DNA from: Scylla paramamosain
Taxonomy: Eukaryota > Arthropoda > Malacostraca > Decapoda > Portunidae
Length of the DNA: 64,000 nt
Direction: 5' to 3'
Assembly (NCBI RefSeq): GCF_035594125.1
Contig: NC_087191.1
Coordinates: forward strand, 5,312,967-5,376,966
Part shown: piece by piece, positions 46,860 through 58,726 of the stretch
Position numbering within the stretch: position 1 is the first letter of the stretch
Layout of the letters: each line of letters starts with the position of its first letter
Notes under the pieces: model-generated
Database searches by the model: none
What the model was told of the DNA's origin: nothing
The model's input: the letters and a program-made list of their open reading frames with translations, nothing else
Program-made: the position numbers and the translations under genes

Positions 46860-48465
46860 CGCACCTCCTCTCTCGGCCTCGTTGCTTCCACGTCCACTTT
46901 GTGGACTTAGTCACGGAGAGACAGCAGGCTTGGGGACTTAGTCTCTGACACAGAGGATAATTTCTTACTGGTTAAGCCAGTTTTGTCCACTTGTGGACTT
47001 AGTTCTGCAACACAAGACCAATATGGACTCTGTTCCTGTCTCTCTGTCTACAGCAATGACTTGGACTTGCATAATTAGACGTGCACGAGAACGGTACGAA
47101 GCCGAACCCTGAAGGTTTACAGACTAGCTATTCTCCATGAAGGGGCCCGTTAGATAAGTGGTTATAGAAATTTCATGCACAGGGGCATAGGGACTCTGAT
47201 AGTTAGGAGTAAGACCTCCACAGGGCAGCACTCTGTACTTAGGCAGGCAGAAGTGCTGTAGGTGGTATGTCAGAATGAATCGAGTTAAAATAAAGAGTAG
47301 GACATTCCTTAATAAAGACAAGAAACTTGCACTTGTGAGCATACTGTGCAGAAATAAAATTCACATTACAAGAGTGTTTACTGCTAATGATGGCTTTGTA
47401 GTCTTAACTTATAATGACAGTGACACTGAAAAAATCTTTTCTAATAATGTCAAAGTTGCTCTGGACAATAAAGGATTTATTCCCATTCTGCCTCCAGAGC
47501 AAAGGGTAAAGAAAAGCGTAATTGCCTCTAGAGTTGACCAGTTGGTTTATGAATGGGGAGATGAGATCAAGAAAGAGCTTTTAGCTCAAAATCTCTGGAC
47601 ACAAGACGGAATCGAATTTGTCTATAAGTTCCCAAATTCATCTACATTAAAAATTACTTTCAGTCAAGCTAGCCTGGCAAACAAATGTACTCAGACTGGA
47701 CTTCTGGCTTTTAACATCAGTATTCCTCCAAATGAGATCAGACAGAAAACTTATATCCCCATCAAATGTTGCATGAAGTGTTACCATCTTGAGGAGCATT
47801 ATACTGAAGATTGCCCAAAAAAACAAGGAATATAAAATTTGCTCAGAATGTAGCAGCGAAGGGCACCTCTGGTTCCAGTGCCAAGAACAGACTAAAAAAT
47901 GTATAAATTGTGGGGAAAACCATAGCTCTTTAGCTATGAAGTGCATAAAAAGGAAAATCATAATGAGAGAAAAGAGAAAAGATGAGAGAGAAAAGCTGGC
48001 CTCGAACTACGCTGGAGTAACTAGAGCTGCTAGTAATATAACACCCATTCCAGCCCAAACTAAATTGCCAGAAATAACGAAAGAAGAGATGTTAAAAATT
48101 CAGATATGTATTGCTCATGCCCAAAATAAAAACATAGAAAATCCAGGAAGCTATGAAGAAGAACTTAATGCAATATTAAAGGCAAACAATTTACCCAATA
48201 TAATTATACCAAATGATGCAACATCTAAACAGGCTCAAAGCATTACAAAAACAAATAAAGTACCTAAAAAATCAGACACATCACAAGTAAAAGAAAAGAT
48301 ATTAGACCAAAATAATAAAGTGAGTGACATGAGGAGTGATAAAAATGAGGATGTAAACATAGATGAAGAAATACAGTCAATGGAACAAAGTATATACCCC
48401 TTGGAATCAAAACATATTGGCCTTCAATTTTATACTTCCAAAGACCAAGGCTACAAGGGTACAAG
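46860..48465 (+). mobile_element. LINE-B copy 4: 5' UTR and ORF1, cut by right inverted arm
   Basis: Plus-strand 5' end of a LINE-B relative. The 5' UTR (about 46860-47274) has the GTGGACTTAGT repeats, GGACTCTGTTCCTG and GGTACGAAG blocks shared with LINE-B1. ORF1 follows to 48465, where LTR sequence of the inverted arm begins abruptly. No ORF2 follows; it is lost to the right arm junction. Confidence 0.75.
47275..48465 (+). pseudogene. LINE-B4 ORF1 (gag-like, three zinc knuckles)
   Basis: Begins MNRVKIKSRTFLNKDKKLAL at an ATG at 47275. RRM-like block: DKGFIPILPPEQRVKKSVI-type sequence and FVYKFPNSSTLKITFSQASL. Knuckle 1, CMKCYHLEEHYTEDC, precedes a frameshift near 47825. After it come knuckle 2, CSECSSEGHLWFQC, and knuckle 3, CINCGENHSSLAMKC, then a Lys-rich tail with MREKRKDEREKLASNYAGVT and a long Asn/Lys-rich region to the break. 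One frameshift apart, this is the best preserved LINE-B ORF1 in the window. Confidence 0.82.
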
Positions 48466-49594
48466 GTACAGGGTCCCTTGTGACTCCTGTACTCTTTTCA
48501 CAACAGTCGTAACTCCAGGTTGCAGTAATTTGAGGACGCTAGTCTGTCTTACCTACCCACAGACAAGGGAAATACTCAAACAACACTTAACACCTACAGC
48601 TGTGGAAACAATGCTTAACACCTAGAGCTGCTGAAAAATCCGCAACTACGTCTAGGAAAAACAGTTAACGCACAATAACATGTATGTGGTTGAGGTATAA
48701 TACCCTGTTGGACTTATGCACTGTCTTCTCACTGCCCAACAGAGTGTTATAGACTCATGCCGAGTAGTATCGTTTACTGCCTCCTGGAAGACAGGCCTTG
48801 TCAGGACCTGAAGAGGGAGTAAAGTTCATTATGCAGCTAATTACTTTGGTCCTCTGCGGTTGAACTGAATCAGCCTGCAGTAGCATTTAAGATAAAACAG
48901 GGTCACAGAGACACAAGAAACTACTATGAAAGAGTGCCCACAAACACACAGGGCAGTCGGTCACCGCTCACTGATCAAGAGCTCGGCCTGGACGCATACA
49001 CTGCCGAGGAGTCACTTCCCCGTGTATAGTGCGTGGTATTCACAACTACCTTTACTGGCAGACTACTATGGAGATTCTAATTCTATATCAGCAGGCCGGG
49101 TCGTACGGCCGGTAATGACTCACTTATCCCATTAAGACAACTGACCCAGCTATTATCCTACCCTAGTCTCCATAATATATTAGAGCACGTCTCCGTGTAT
49201 CAGTCTCAACAATTACTATTATTATACATATGTATATTCACTATTTCATATATTCATCCCATGTGTACCATGGCCAGCCAGTCCTTTCACCACCTCTCAA
49301 GGGAATTTCACACCCACTTCCAGACATTAGGGATAAGATCTGCGCTCGGTCCCCTTTCTCGACCTCTGAAGGGAATTTCACACCCACTTCCAGTCCTTAG
49401 GGATAATTATCTGCGATCCACTTAGCTCAGATAAATACAGCCGCATGGTAGCGAGCTCTCAGTTCCAGTTCAGTCCCAGTAAGAGTCGGAGTCAGTTAGT
49501 CATCCAGTCACAAGCAGTCAGTCTGAGTCTCTCACCCAGTTCCGCTCAGTCACAGTCAGCTTGAGAGACGCTGCTCAGTCATCATCCATATCAC

Positions 49595-49676
<82 letters not shown>

Positions 49677-50438
49677 AATCAACCGTCACGTTACAATTTC
49701 GTTTCGAGTCCAGTGTGTACAATCAGTCATCTATTAAATCAAGAACTCTCGTCATCGTGTGTTTTATTCATCGTGTGTTTTATTCGCACACATCACTATA
49801 TCAACCAACTAGCCACGACCTCAAAGCTACCAGAATCACCGCCTCACTCCGGTCCTCCACGCTACCAATACTCCAAACATCCTCATCGACTGGGCAAGTA
49901 ACAATCATCAACTCAAAACAGAGGTGATCAACAGACCACAAGAGTAGTGGAGCACCAACGGAAACATCAGTACGTCTGCTCCTTCTATGCGCTGGGTAGT
50001 GACTGTGAAAAACGCACCCCTCCCTTGGCTGCTAAGGGGAGGGGATAGAAGGAAGGGGCGTGCAACACACACAGCTCCCCATGCGGTCTTTACTTGAATA
50101 AAACACTTTAATAAAAAAAAAAAAAAATCTACTGGTTAAAGTAGGAGGGTTAGATAAATGCTGATTACTTCATTGTTAAGGGTAACTCTTCTATCAAATA
50201 CTGGGTGAGTCTCAGACTGAATGGCTAAGGGGATGTAAAGAAATTTATGTGGGGAATTTATTTAAGTGACGGTGCGGATATGATCTTGGGAGCCCAAGGC
50301 CACATATCCAGGACGCGTCTAAACCTCGTCTCTGGCTTGCCTCCCGTCTCTTTCTCTCTTCTAGTTTATTATTATTTTTCAAAATTCATTCTTACATCTT
50401 TCTTCATTTTATGTCGTGCTATCTCACTTTACATTACA
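48466..50438 (-). repeat. Gypsy A-related LTR, right arm
   Basis: Begins (minus) at TGTAATGTAAAG complementary to 50438 and is cut at 48466, ~60 bp short of the left-arm copy. Has the 70-bp tandem duplication and a GA tract. PPT AUGAGGGGGCG-type sequence lies just outside at 50439-50449. Confidence 0.75.
49598..49675. repeat. (GA)n microsatellite in LTR, right arm
   Basis: Counterpart of the CT run at 26911-26977. Confidence 0.95.
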
Positions 50439-50740
50439 CGCCCCCTCATAAAAAAAATAATAATAATCGGATATATAATAATAGATTACGAAAATTTTAG
50501 GAAACACAAATTCAGAATCAGCACATAACTAGTTGGGCACATCAGCAGACTCAAACATGGGGTGGAACTCATCACACATCAAAGGCTACTATGGCACTGA
50601 CATGAATAACACTATGTAACACGATTTTTGTCTTTGACAAGCAAGTGTTATTTTCCAATTCTCTCCATTACAAAACAATAGAAAATGTCCATTATTCCTG
50701 TCAAACTTTGCTTTTGTGTCTTTTAGAATGATTTTTTTTT

Positions 50741-50929
50741 TTACCCAAAATAGCTAAATTTCATAATTTTTCCAGGAGCTGTCGCAGAGAACTTCTTTAT
50801 TCTTTTCTCGATGAATTGACCACATATGTAGCAGAATGCATCTGGTGAAAGACTCCAGCCTCTTGATGCCACTTCACTTCTTGTGATGTGTGTTCTCTGG
50901 CAGCCAAAGAACTGATTGGTGGTCTGCAA
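50741..50929 (-). pseudogene. FCYIC-type protein fragment, right arm
   Basis: Minus-strand reading: TTNQFFGCQRTHITRSEVAS, then RGWSLSPDAFCYICGQFIEK and FSATAPGKIMKFSYFG before the stop. The copy keeps CG (CYICGQF) where the left arm has CYICDQL, and stays open a little further. It has no ATG ahead of the core. Same identification limits as the left copy. Confidence 0.5.
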
Positions 50930-51285
50930 GCCCCTTCTTTTATATTTTCAAGCAGTACTCTAGAATATTCTTAGTCTCTCTAGAATGTGTTTCAGAATGC
51001 TCTCAGTCTTTATAGAATATTCTTGAACGTACTTTAGAATATGAATCATTCTAGAAAATTCTGGTAAATCTAGAAAATTTCTGAAACTTCTACATATTTC
51101 CAGAATGTAAACATTCTGGAAATGTTTACATTGAAGACAATGTTCGAAAATGTTCTACAAACTTCTAAAAGTGTCTGGTAGAATATTCTGGAAGATTTGA
51201 TAAGATTTCTGAAATATAAGCAGATTCTTCTAAATACGAGAAATGTCTTGCTAGATCTGGTCAGTTCAAGAATGATCTTATTAAA
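50905..51285 (-). promoter_or_regulatory. Heat-shock-type promoter, right arm
   Basis: Reverse-complement copy of the left-arm promoter. TATAAAAG lies at 50944-50937 and the initiator TCAGTT has its A at 50913, again 31 bp from the first T of the box. The nearest HSE keeps GAAtaTTC (50970-50963), but its third unit is GAG instead of GAA. Other sites upstream (for example around 51010-51070 and 51255-51275) are kept with small changes. The core promoter layout is fully conserved between arms. Confidence 0.75.
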
Positions 51286-51468
51286 ATTAAAAATCATTAG
51301 AACACCTTATATTTTTTCTTTCATTGTTTTAACTTACTTGCAACATTTCAAAAGTAATTAGATAAACAATTGAGATATTGCAAATGCCTTTACCGGACAT
51401 GAAAACCAATAGTAACCCATGCTATAATGAAATGGGGCAAAAATGTAGATTCATTGTTCTAATTACAA

Positions 51469-52625
<1,157 letters not shown>

Positions 52626-52631
52626 AAGAAA

Positions 52632-52649
52632 TGGGGGCCCGTCCGGGAT
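52632..52649 (+). promoter_or_regulatory. Gypsy B primer binding site, tRNA-Pro type
   Basis: TGGGGGCCCGTCCGGGAT lies 6 bases past the LTR. It differs at one base from TGGGGGCTCGTCCGGGAT, the tRNA-Pro primer site known from murine leukaemia-type retroviruses. Confidence 0.8.
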
Positions 52650-52877
52650 TTTGAATATTTGTGAAGTGTAAGGAGTGTTACGTGGTGATTGGCATTGGGG
52701 GGGGGGGGCGAAATTTACCTGTGTGAAATATTTCTTTAAACTGTTTATGTATTTCTGGTGTATGTTATTTCGTGGTGACAGTATTGGTGTGTGAAGGTGT
52801 ATTCTGTTGGGGTAATTTTGAGTATTTGGTGGTGTAATGTTTGGAGGAATATTTTGTGAAGTATAGTGATTGTAATC

Positions 52878-54186
52878 ATGGCGGCTAAACCTATTAAGGC
52901 GTTCCTTCTCTCAAGGAATGTGCATGCACTGTACACACTAACCAGGAAAGAATTGTGTTCAGTGCCTGAGAGGTTCGAAGTGGAGTTGAAATCCAAGGAA
53001 AAAGGAGGAAATGCAGGTGGAGTTAAAAAATGCTCTCGTGGAGAGGAGCTGGTTCGAAAATGATGGTGGTGAAATTGAGAGTAATGATGAAGAGAGTGTT
53101 GAGGAAGGTGCTGGAGTGAGTGAGATAAATCTGGATTCACTTGGCGGAACTGATAGCCTTTCTAGTAGTGGAAAATTTGAGTTAATGAAACTTCAAATAC
53201 AAATGCAGAGGGAGCAAAAGAAGTGAAGTGGAGTTGCAGAAGGAGCAATTGCAGATACAAAGGAAGCATGTGCAGGAGATGAAATAGAAAAGATTAGAGC
53301 AGAAAACAAAAATAAAGTAAATGAGGCGAGGGCAGGAAATGATGCTCAAGGCAACGGGGATGTAGAGAGAAAGATAATCTATGTGCCTAACTTTGTGGAA
53401 GGGGAGGAGGAAGATTTCTTCCTTCAATTTGAAAAAAAAAAAACTGCAAAGTTGAGGGGATGGGATGAAGATGATTGCGCATTGCTGGTCCAATCTAAAT
53501 TTGAAGGGAAGGCCAGAGAGCCAGATGCAAGTTTGAGTGAGCAAGAGGCGAGTGATTATGAGGTGGTAAAGGAAGCGGTCTTGGGATCAACCCATGTAAG
53601 TCCGGAACTGTACCAGGAAAGGTTCCGCAGGATCAGAAAACGCCCAAGTACTCCTTATCTCGAGATGGCTCGAGAGGTCGGTCTTAAACTGGACCGGTAG
53701 ATGAAGGCCGAGGAAGCCACTACGCCTGAGGAGATAAAAGCAGTTCTGCGGATGGAAAAGTTTATGAACCAAGTGCCCCCCAGTTTAAAATATGAGCTCG
53801 TATCACATAATGTGAAAGATGTGATGGAAGCTGGACGCAGGGTTGACAGTTATTGTGAAATCCATGGGCTGAGTAGAGTTGAATACCATGGAGGAAGAAA
53901 GTCATTCTCCAACATAAGTGATGGTCATCAGAAATATAGGGATGACTGCCAGATGAGCTCAACATCATTCTACAGACCAAGCCAGCCCCGCCCTAACAAC
54001 TATAATTTCCCCCACATTTACAACATGCCCCCGCCACCCAATCACAACGTGAGGTCTATGTCACACAGGATAGGGCACGGGAGGACTACCTATTACCTGA
54101 AGGGTAGTGGAGATGAAGGTACTGTTAAGTGCCTTGGATGTGGAAGTAGTGGGCATAAGAAGTACCAGTGTCCGAAGTACCAGTGA
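52878..54186 (+). pseudogene. Gypsy B gag
   Basis: Starts at an ATG (52878), MAAKPIKAFLLSRNVHALYT, in good context, and continues TRKELCSVPERFEVELKSKE before a frameshift near 53010. Further on, an acidic Glu-rich region, then VPNFVEGEEEDFFLQFEKKK (capsid start), LRGWDEDDCALLVQSKFEGK and, after a TAG at 53698, KFMNQVPPSLKYELVSHNVK with DVMEAGRRVDSYCEIHG (a SCAN-like block of Gypsy capsids). It ends with a perfect CX2CX4HX4C knuckle, CLGCGSSGHKKYQC, at about 54130-54171. Stops at 53224 and 53698 and one frameshift break it. Confidence 0.85.
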
Positions 54187-54932
54187 CCGCCCAAAGGGAC
54201 CTAGGGAAGTATGTGGAGAATATGACTGCACAGATACAAGGTGTTCCACAGAGGGATGAGGGCTTTGAACATCTCACCAGTGAGGGCACGGTGAAAGTGG
54301 AGGGAAGTCCTGAGGTGATTAGAATTCTTCGGGATACAGCAGTTAATCAGAATCTAATTTTAAGTTGTGTACTGCCATGGAATGAGGAGACCAGCACTGG
54401 CAGAGAAGTCTCATGCAAGAGTGCAGGAGGCAAGTTCAGTATTCCTCTGCACAAAGTTTGGCTGGACTGTGGATACGTCACTGGAGAGGTGACTGTTGGA
54501 GTGAAAGAGACACTGCCCGTAGATGGAGTAGATATGCTGGTCGGAAACGACCTGGTTGGAGGCAGAGTTATCCCTAAACTTCAGATGGTAGATAGCCCTC
54601 CGGAAGGGATGACAGAAACCACCACTCCGGCAGCAGTCCCTTACTCAACAAATGGGGAGGTGGAGATGCATGAATTGTTCCCAGTCTGCGCAGTGACCCG
54701 AACGATGGCCCGGAGGGGACTCGTAGGCGCCGAGGGAGCAAGACAGGAGAATGAAAGCCTGGGCGTCCTGTTCGAGGAACCTAATGAAAAAGGAAATAGC
54801 CCGGAGCGTGCGAATTATGAAAGGGTTGTGGGCCAGGTGGAGCCCAATCTTGATTTTGTGGTAGAGAAGAGTGAGTTGATAAAAGCTCAGGAAAGTGATA
54901 AAAGACCGAAGCTTGTTTGGAATGAGACTTAA
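54168..54932 (+). pseudogene. Gypsy B aspartic protease and linker
   Basis: 254-residue frame that overlaps the gag end by ~18 bases in another phase, so expression probably used frameshifting or a separate start. EVIRILRDTAVNQNLILSCV has the active site, here DTA. IPLHKVWLDCGYVTGEVTVG and DGVDMLVGNDLVGGRVIPKL complete the retropepsin. After it comes an acidic linker with CAVTRTMARRG. The same LRDTA and VTR.MxRR blocks occur in Gypsy A, so DTA is shared by both families and may be functional. Confidence 0.85.
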
Positions 54933-55064
54933 AGGCTGGGTGAACTTGGTGATGAGTATGTGTGTTACTATGTGGATAACTGTGTATTAATGAGAAGCTG
55001 GAGGCTCCTGACAGCCCCAACCTCTGAACACTGGATGGTGAAAAGACAGATTATGGTGCCATAG

Positions 55065-56098
55065 GTGTATAGGAAGAAAATATTTGAAATGGCACATGAA
55101 CCTAATCTTGCAGGACACCTGGCGATCAGAAAAAAAAAAAGCCTTAGGAAAAATTGTCATTTTTACTGGCCCAAAGTGAAAGGTGATCTGAAAGAGTTTG
55201 GTAAAAGTTGTAGTTTATGTCAGAAGATGGGCAAACCGAACCAGGTGATTCACCCTGCCCCCTTCAATCTATACCTGTGGTTGAGGAGCCTTTCAGTAAA
55301 GTGGTGATAGACTGTGTAGGTCCTTTACCGAGGACCAGGAGGGGAAACCAATATTTGCTGACTATTATGTGCATGGCATCCAGGTTCCCCGAGGCCATTC
55401 CCCTCCGGAGTATAAACTCTAAGAACAATGTGAGGGTGTTGGCGAAATTTTTCTCCTGGGTGGGAATTCCTAAGGTGTTGCAGTTAGACCAGGGAAGTAA
55501 TTTCACTTTTCCCACGTTCAAGAAAATTCTAAGGGGCCTGAAGATTGAGCAGAGACTGTCGAGTGCTTATCATTCCCACTCTCAGGGTTGTGTAGAAAAA
55601 TTACACCAGACTCTGAAAAACACCCCCAGGATGTATTGTGATGAGATGAGTGTTGAGTGGGATGAGGAGTTGCCTCTAGCTTCGTTTGCGTTGAGAGATA
55701 GTGTGCAAGAGTCGACAGGTTTCAGCCCGTTTGAGCTAGTGTATGGGCGTGAGGTGAATGGTCCTTTGAGGATGGTGAAAGAAAAGTGGTTTGGTGCAGA
55801 GGAGCCTCCTAATGTGGTGAAGTATGTGTCAGATTTCAAGGACAGATTGATGAGAGCTAAGGAAATTGTTTAAGAAAATTTGAAAGGTAAACAAAGTGAG
55901 ATGAAAGGCTGGTGTTACAGGAAGGTAAGGGCCAGATCCTTCCAGCCTGTGGACAAGGTCCTAGTCCTTTTCCCATTACAGAGTAACCCTTTCAGAGCTG
56001 GGTTCAGTGGACCTTGGGAGATTAAGAGAAAAGTGAGTGATGTGAATTATGTTGTAAAAACTCCAGGGAGGAAGAAAAGAACCAGTTCTGTCACATAA
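55065..56098 (+). pseudogene. Gypsy B integrase
   Basis: Zinc domain HH-CC: AHEPNLAGHLAIRKKKSLRK and SCSLCQKMGKPNQ. A frameshift at ~55250-55300 leads into the DDE core: VVIDCVGPLPRTRRGNQYLL (first Asp), KVLQLDQGSNFTFPTFKKIL (second Asp) and SAYHSHSQGCVEKLHQTLKN (Glu). Then STGFSPFELVYGREVNGPLR and, past one stop at 55871, a C-terminal GPY/F-type module with FRAGFSGPWEI and KVSDVNYVVKTPGRKK. All catalytic residues are readable. It is followed after only ~70 bp by the RT region. Confidence 0.9.
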
Positions 56099-56166
56099 AC
56101 ATGTTGAAGCCTTTTCATGAGAGGGAAGGATAAAAGGAAAGTGAAGTAGCAGAAGGGGTAAAAGCC

Positions 56167-57110
56167 GTGAATGTTGTGAATGTAACCACTGAAGCGGAAG
56201 AGGAGTGGTCTGAAGTGAAACTGAGTAGATGTGAGGGAATGGTGCTAGAGAACCCCGCCGTGTTGGGAAAATTGAATGATAAATTGGGACACATGGAGTT
56301 AGAAAAAAAGGAAAAGATTAGGGAGATTATTGAGAAATTTAGTTCTTTGTTCCCTAATGCACCTAGGAAAACAAATATAGAGGTTAGGGAGGCCAAACCC
56401 ATCAAACAACATCCTTACAGAGTTAATCCATGGAAAAGAGAAATTATGAGAAAGGGAGTGGAGTATATGTTGGAGCATGACTTGATTGAGCCCAGTGAGA
56501 GTCCATGGAGGTCACCATGTGTATTGGTGCCCAAAACTGGTTAAGGAGGTTTCCGTTTTTGTACGGACTATAGGGAGGTTAACACGGTGACAAAACCTGA
56601 TGCTTATCCTATCCCTAGAGTTGATAATTGTATAGATCATATGGGTAATGCAAACTTCATAACAAAGATTGACTTGTTAAAAGAATACTGGCAAGTAGGA
56701 CTTACTGAGAGGGCCAAAGCCATACCAGCCTTTGTCACCATGGATGGATTGCATCAGTACAAAGTTCTTCCGTCTGGGATGAAGAGCAGTGGCAGTCCTT
56801 TTCAGAGATTGATGAACAGAGTACTGAAAGGCTTGAATGAATGTTCTGTGTAAATAGATGACATTTTGTTGTACACTGAGAGTTGGGAGGAACATGTACA
56901 GTTACTGGAGGAAGTATTCAGGAGGTTGGATGATGCCAACCCTACTGTCAACTTAGTAAAAAGTCATGTTGTGCAAGCTGACGTGGAGTACCTAGGTTTC
57001 TAGGTAGGGAAAGGTGAAGTGAGAAGTGTGGAAGCCAAATGTAAAGACATTGTAAATCTCCCTCCACCTACCAATAAGAAGAAGATACTGATGTTGCCAT
57101 GCCCCTGACC
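56167..57110 (+). pseudogene. Gypsy B reverse transcriptase
   Basis: One frame with three internal stops. KQHPYRVNPWKREIMRKGVE and MLEHDLIEPSESPWRSPCVL, a TAA at 56542, FRFCTDYREVNTVTKPDAYP (motif 2), FITKIDLLKEYWQVGL (motif A, Asp kept), VTMDGLHQYKVLPSGMKSSG (motif B), then the YxDD motif as stop-IDDILLYTESW at 56851: the Tyr codon is TAA while both Asp remain. A further TAG at 57001 interrupts QADVEYLGF. Each of the three stops could come from a single substitution, so the element was lost by point mutation rather than rearrangement. Confidence 0.92.
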
Positions 57111-57167
57111 AAGTTGCTGAGTAAAAAGTAAAAATTTTGTTAGGATAAACATTGTGAGGAAGCTTTC

Positions 57168-57620
57168 GTGGAGATTAAGAAAATGTTAATCAGTGCCCCA
57201 GTGCTGCGCATGCCTGATTATGAGAAACCGTTTGTGTTATATGTGGATGCCAGTGAGAATGGTGTGGGTGGTGTGTTAATGCAATATCATGAGGGAGTTG
57301 AGCACCCCATAGGCCATTACTCTAAGAAGATATTACCATATCAGAGGGCTTACAGCACTATTGAGAAAGAGGCTTTGGGGCTAGTGCTGAGTTTGAGTCA
57401 TTTTGAAGTATACGTCAAAGCGACGGGGCAGCCTGTGCAGGTCTTCACTGACTACAATCCGCTCATTTTCCTGCATAAAATGCAAAACACCAGTCGGATG
57501 CTGATGAGGTGGTGCCTGGTCTTACAGGATTATGACCTAGACATTCACCATGTGAAAGGCAGTGAGAATGTAATTGCTGATGCTTTGTCTCGCGCCCTGT
57601 CTAGTTGTAAGGCATCCTAA
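57168..57620 (+). pseudogene. Gypsy B RNase H
   Basis: 150-residue open frame: VLRMPDYEKPFVLYVDASEN (first catalytic Asp in YVDAS), GVGGVLMQYHEGVEHPIGHY, RAYSTIEKEALGLVLSLSHF (catalytic Glu), VFTDYNPLIFLHKM (second Asp) and DIHHVKGSENVIADALSRAL (last Asp). All RNase H residues are intact. The frame stops ~20 bp before the polypurine tract, so RNase H is the last domain of this Pol. Confidence 0.92.
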
Positions 57621-57642
57621 TCAGGTGCCTCACGTCTCTTTT

Positions 57643-57652
57643 GGGAAGGGGA
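57643..57652 (+). promoter_or_regulatory. Gypsy B polypurine tract
   Basis: GGGAAGGGGA directly precedes the TGTCATG start of the 3' LTR. Confidence 0.85.
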
Positions 57653-58726
57653 TGTCATGTTATTGGCCGAGTTTACCCTGAAAAGGAACACGTTTTCTTA
57701 GTGTCCCCGTGTTCCGTTTACCTGCCTTTTTAGATATTATCCTTATTCTTAGTTATAAGTTAATATAAGATTTATTTACTCATTTTATATTATGTAGTAT
57801 TATTCTCTTCATAATTTAAGTTCTTTATACGTATGTATATGTAAGGGAAGATATGTAATTGAAGTGACTGAACATGTTAAAATGAGGGGACCTTGAGTGG
57901 GCTCTACATTCCAGAGAAGGGAAAGCAGAGCGCCATAGGCCTTGAGGAAGAAAAGAAGGTTGGCGTCTCTCAGGAGGAATTTGGGGGTGGAATGGTGATG
58001 GAGTGAGTGTGTGGGGGTATTAGCGATGTGGCGGTATAACCTTGATATCTAGGACCGGGTTGATGAATCTTTTATGGTACCAAGAGGTCTTGTTCGCTGA
58101 AATTTGGCTGGTGAATTGTGTTGGTGACATTGGCTTGAGGGGAGTTTATGGGCATAGAGGCAGCCATTTTGTGAGTGGAAGCTGCAGTGGTGACCTTGGA
58201 AACCGGTGTTGTGGTGTTATTAGTGATTTTGGGGATGGTGTTATGGTGTTATAGGTGATCTTTGGTGATAATGGTGGTGTCTCGTGAGGTATGAGGAGGT
58301 GAAATACGGGAATTATTTATTGTTTGGGGACGCGGTGACGGCGTCTGGGTAAATTCCTACAGCTGGGGGAAATATTTCAGTGGCCTGTGAAGGGGTAAAC
58401 GGGTTCTAGTGTTGTGTGAAATGACAGGAATGTCATGTATTAACGTGTACTATCTCATTTTGTTTTGTGAATTATCATTAGTATTAATATATAATGTTGT
58501 AATATGGAATAATCGTGTTTTCTATTCCCCCAACATTGATTGACCTGGTATTTGAGGTGATTCCTGTGGTATCGTATTAAGTTAAGGGTACGGTGAGAGG
58601 GTGTAATTCTGGCGGTTTCGGATAGGTTGGGAAGGCACTCGAAGCCTTTAAAAAAGCCTTTAGAAATTTCCTGAGATCAGTGTAACGCCCACTTTCTTGG
58701 AAAGATAACTGAGATCGTGACCATGA
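57653..58726 (+). repeat. Gypsy B 3' LTR
   Basis: 1,074 bp, starting TGTCATGTTATTGGCCGAG. Colinear with the 5' LTR apart from its AT tract and small indels; diverged by scattered substitutions. Confidence 0.9.

Noticed and set aside
48926..49135. ORF of ~70 codons conserved in both inverted arms (also 27395-27604)
   Set aside because: It is conserved because the LTR is duplicated. It lies wholly inside LTR sequence, is not open in the Gypsy A LTR counterpart and shows no domain.
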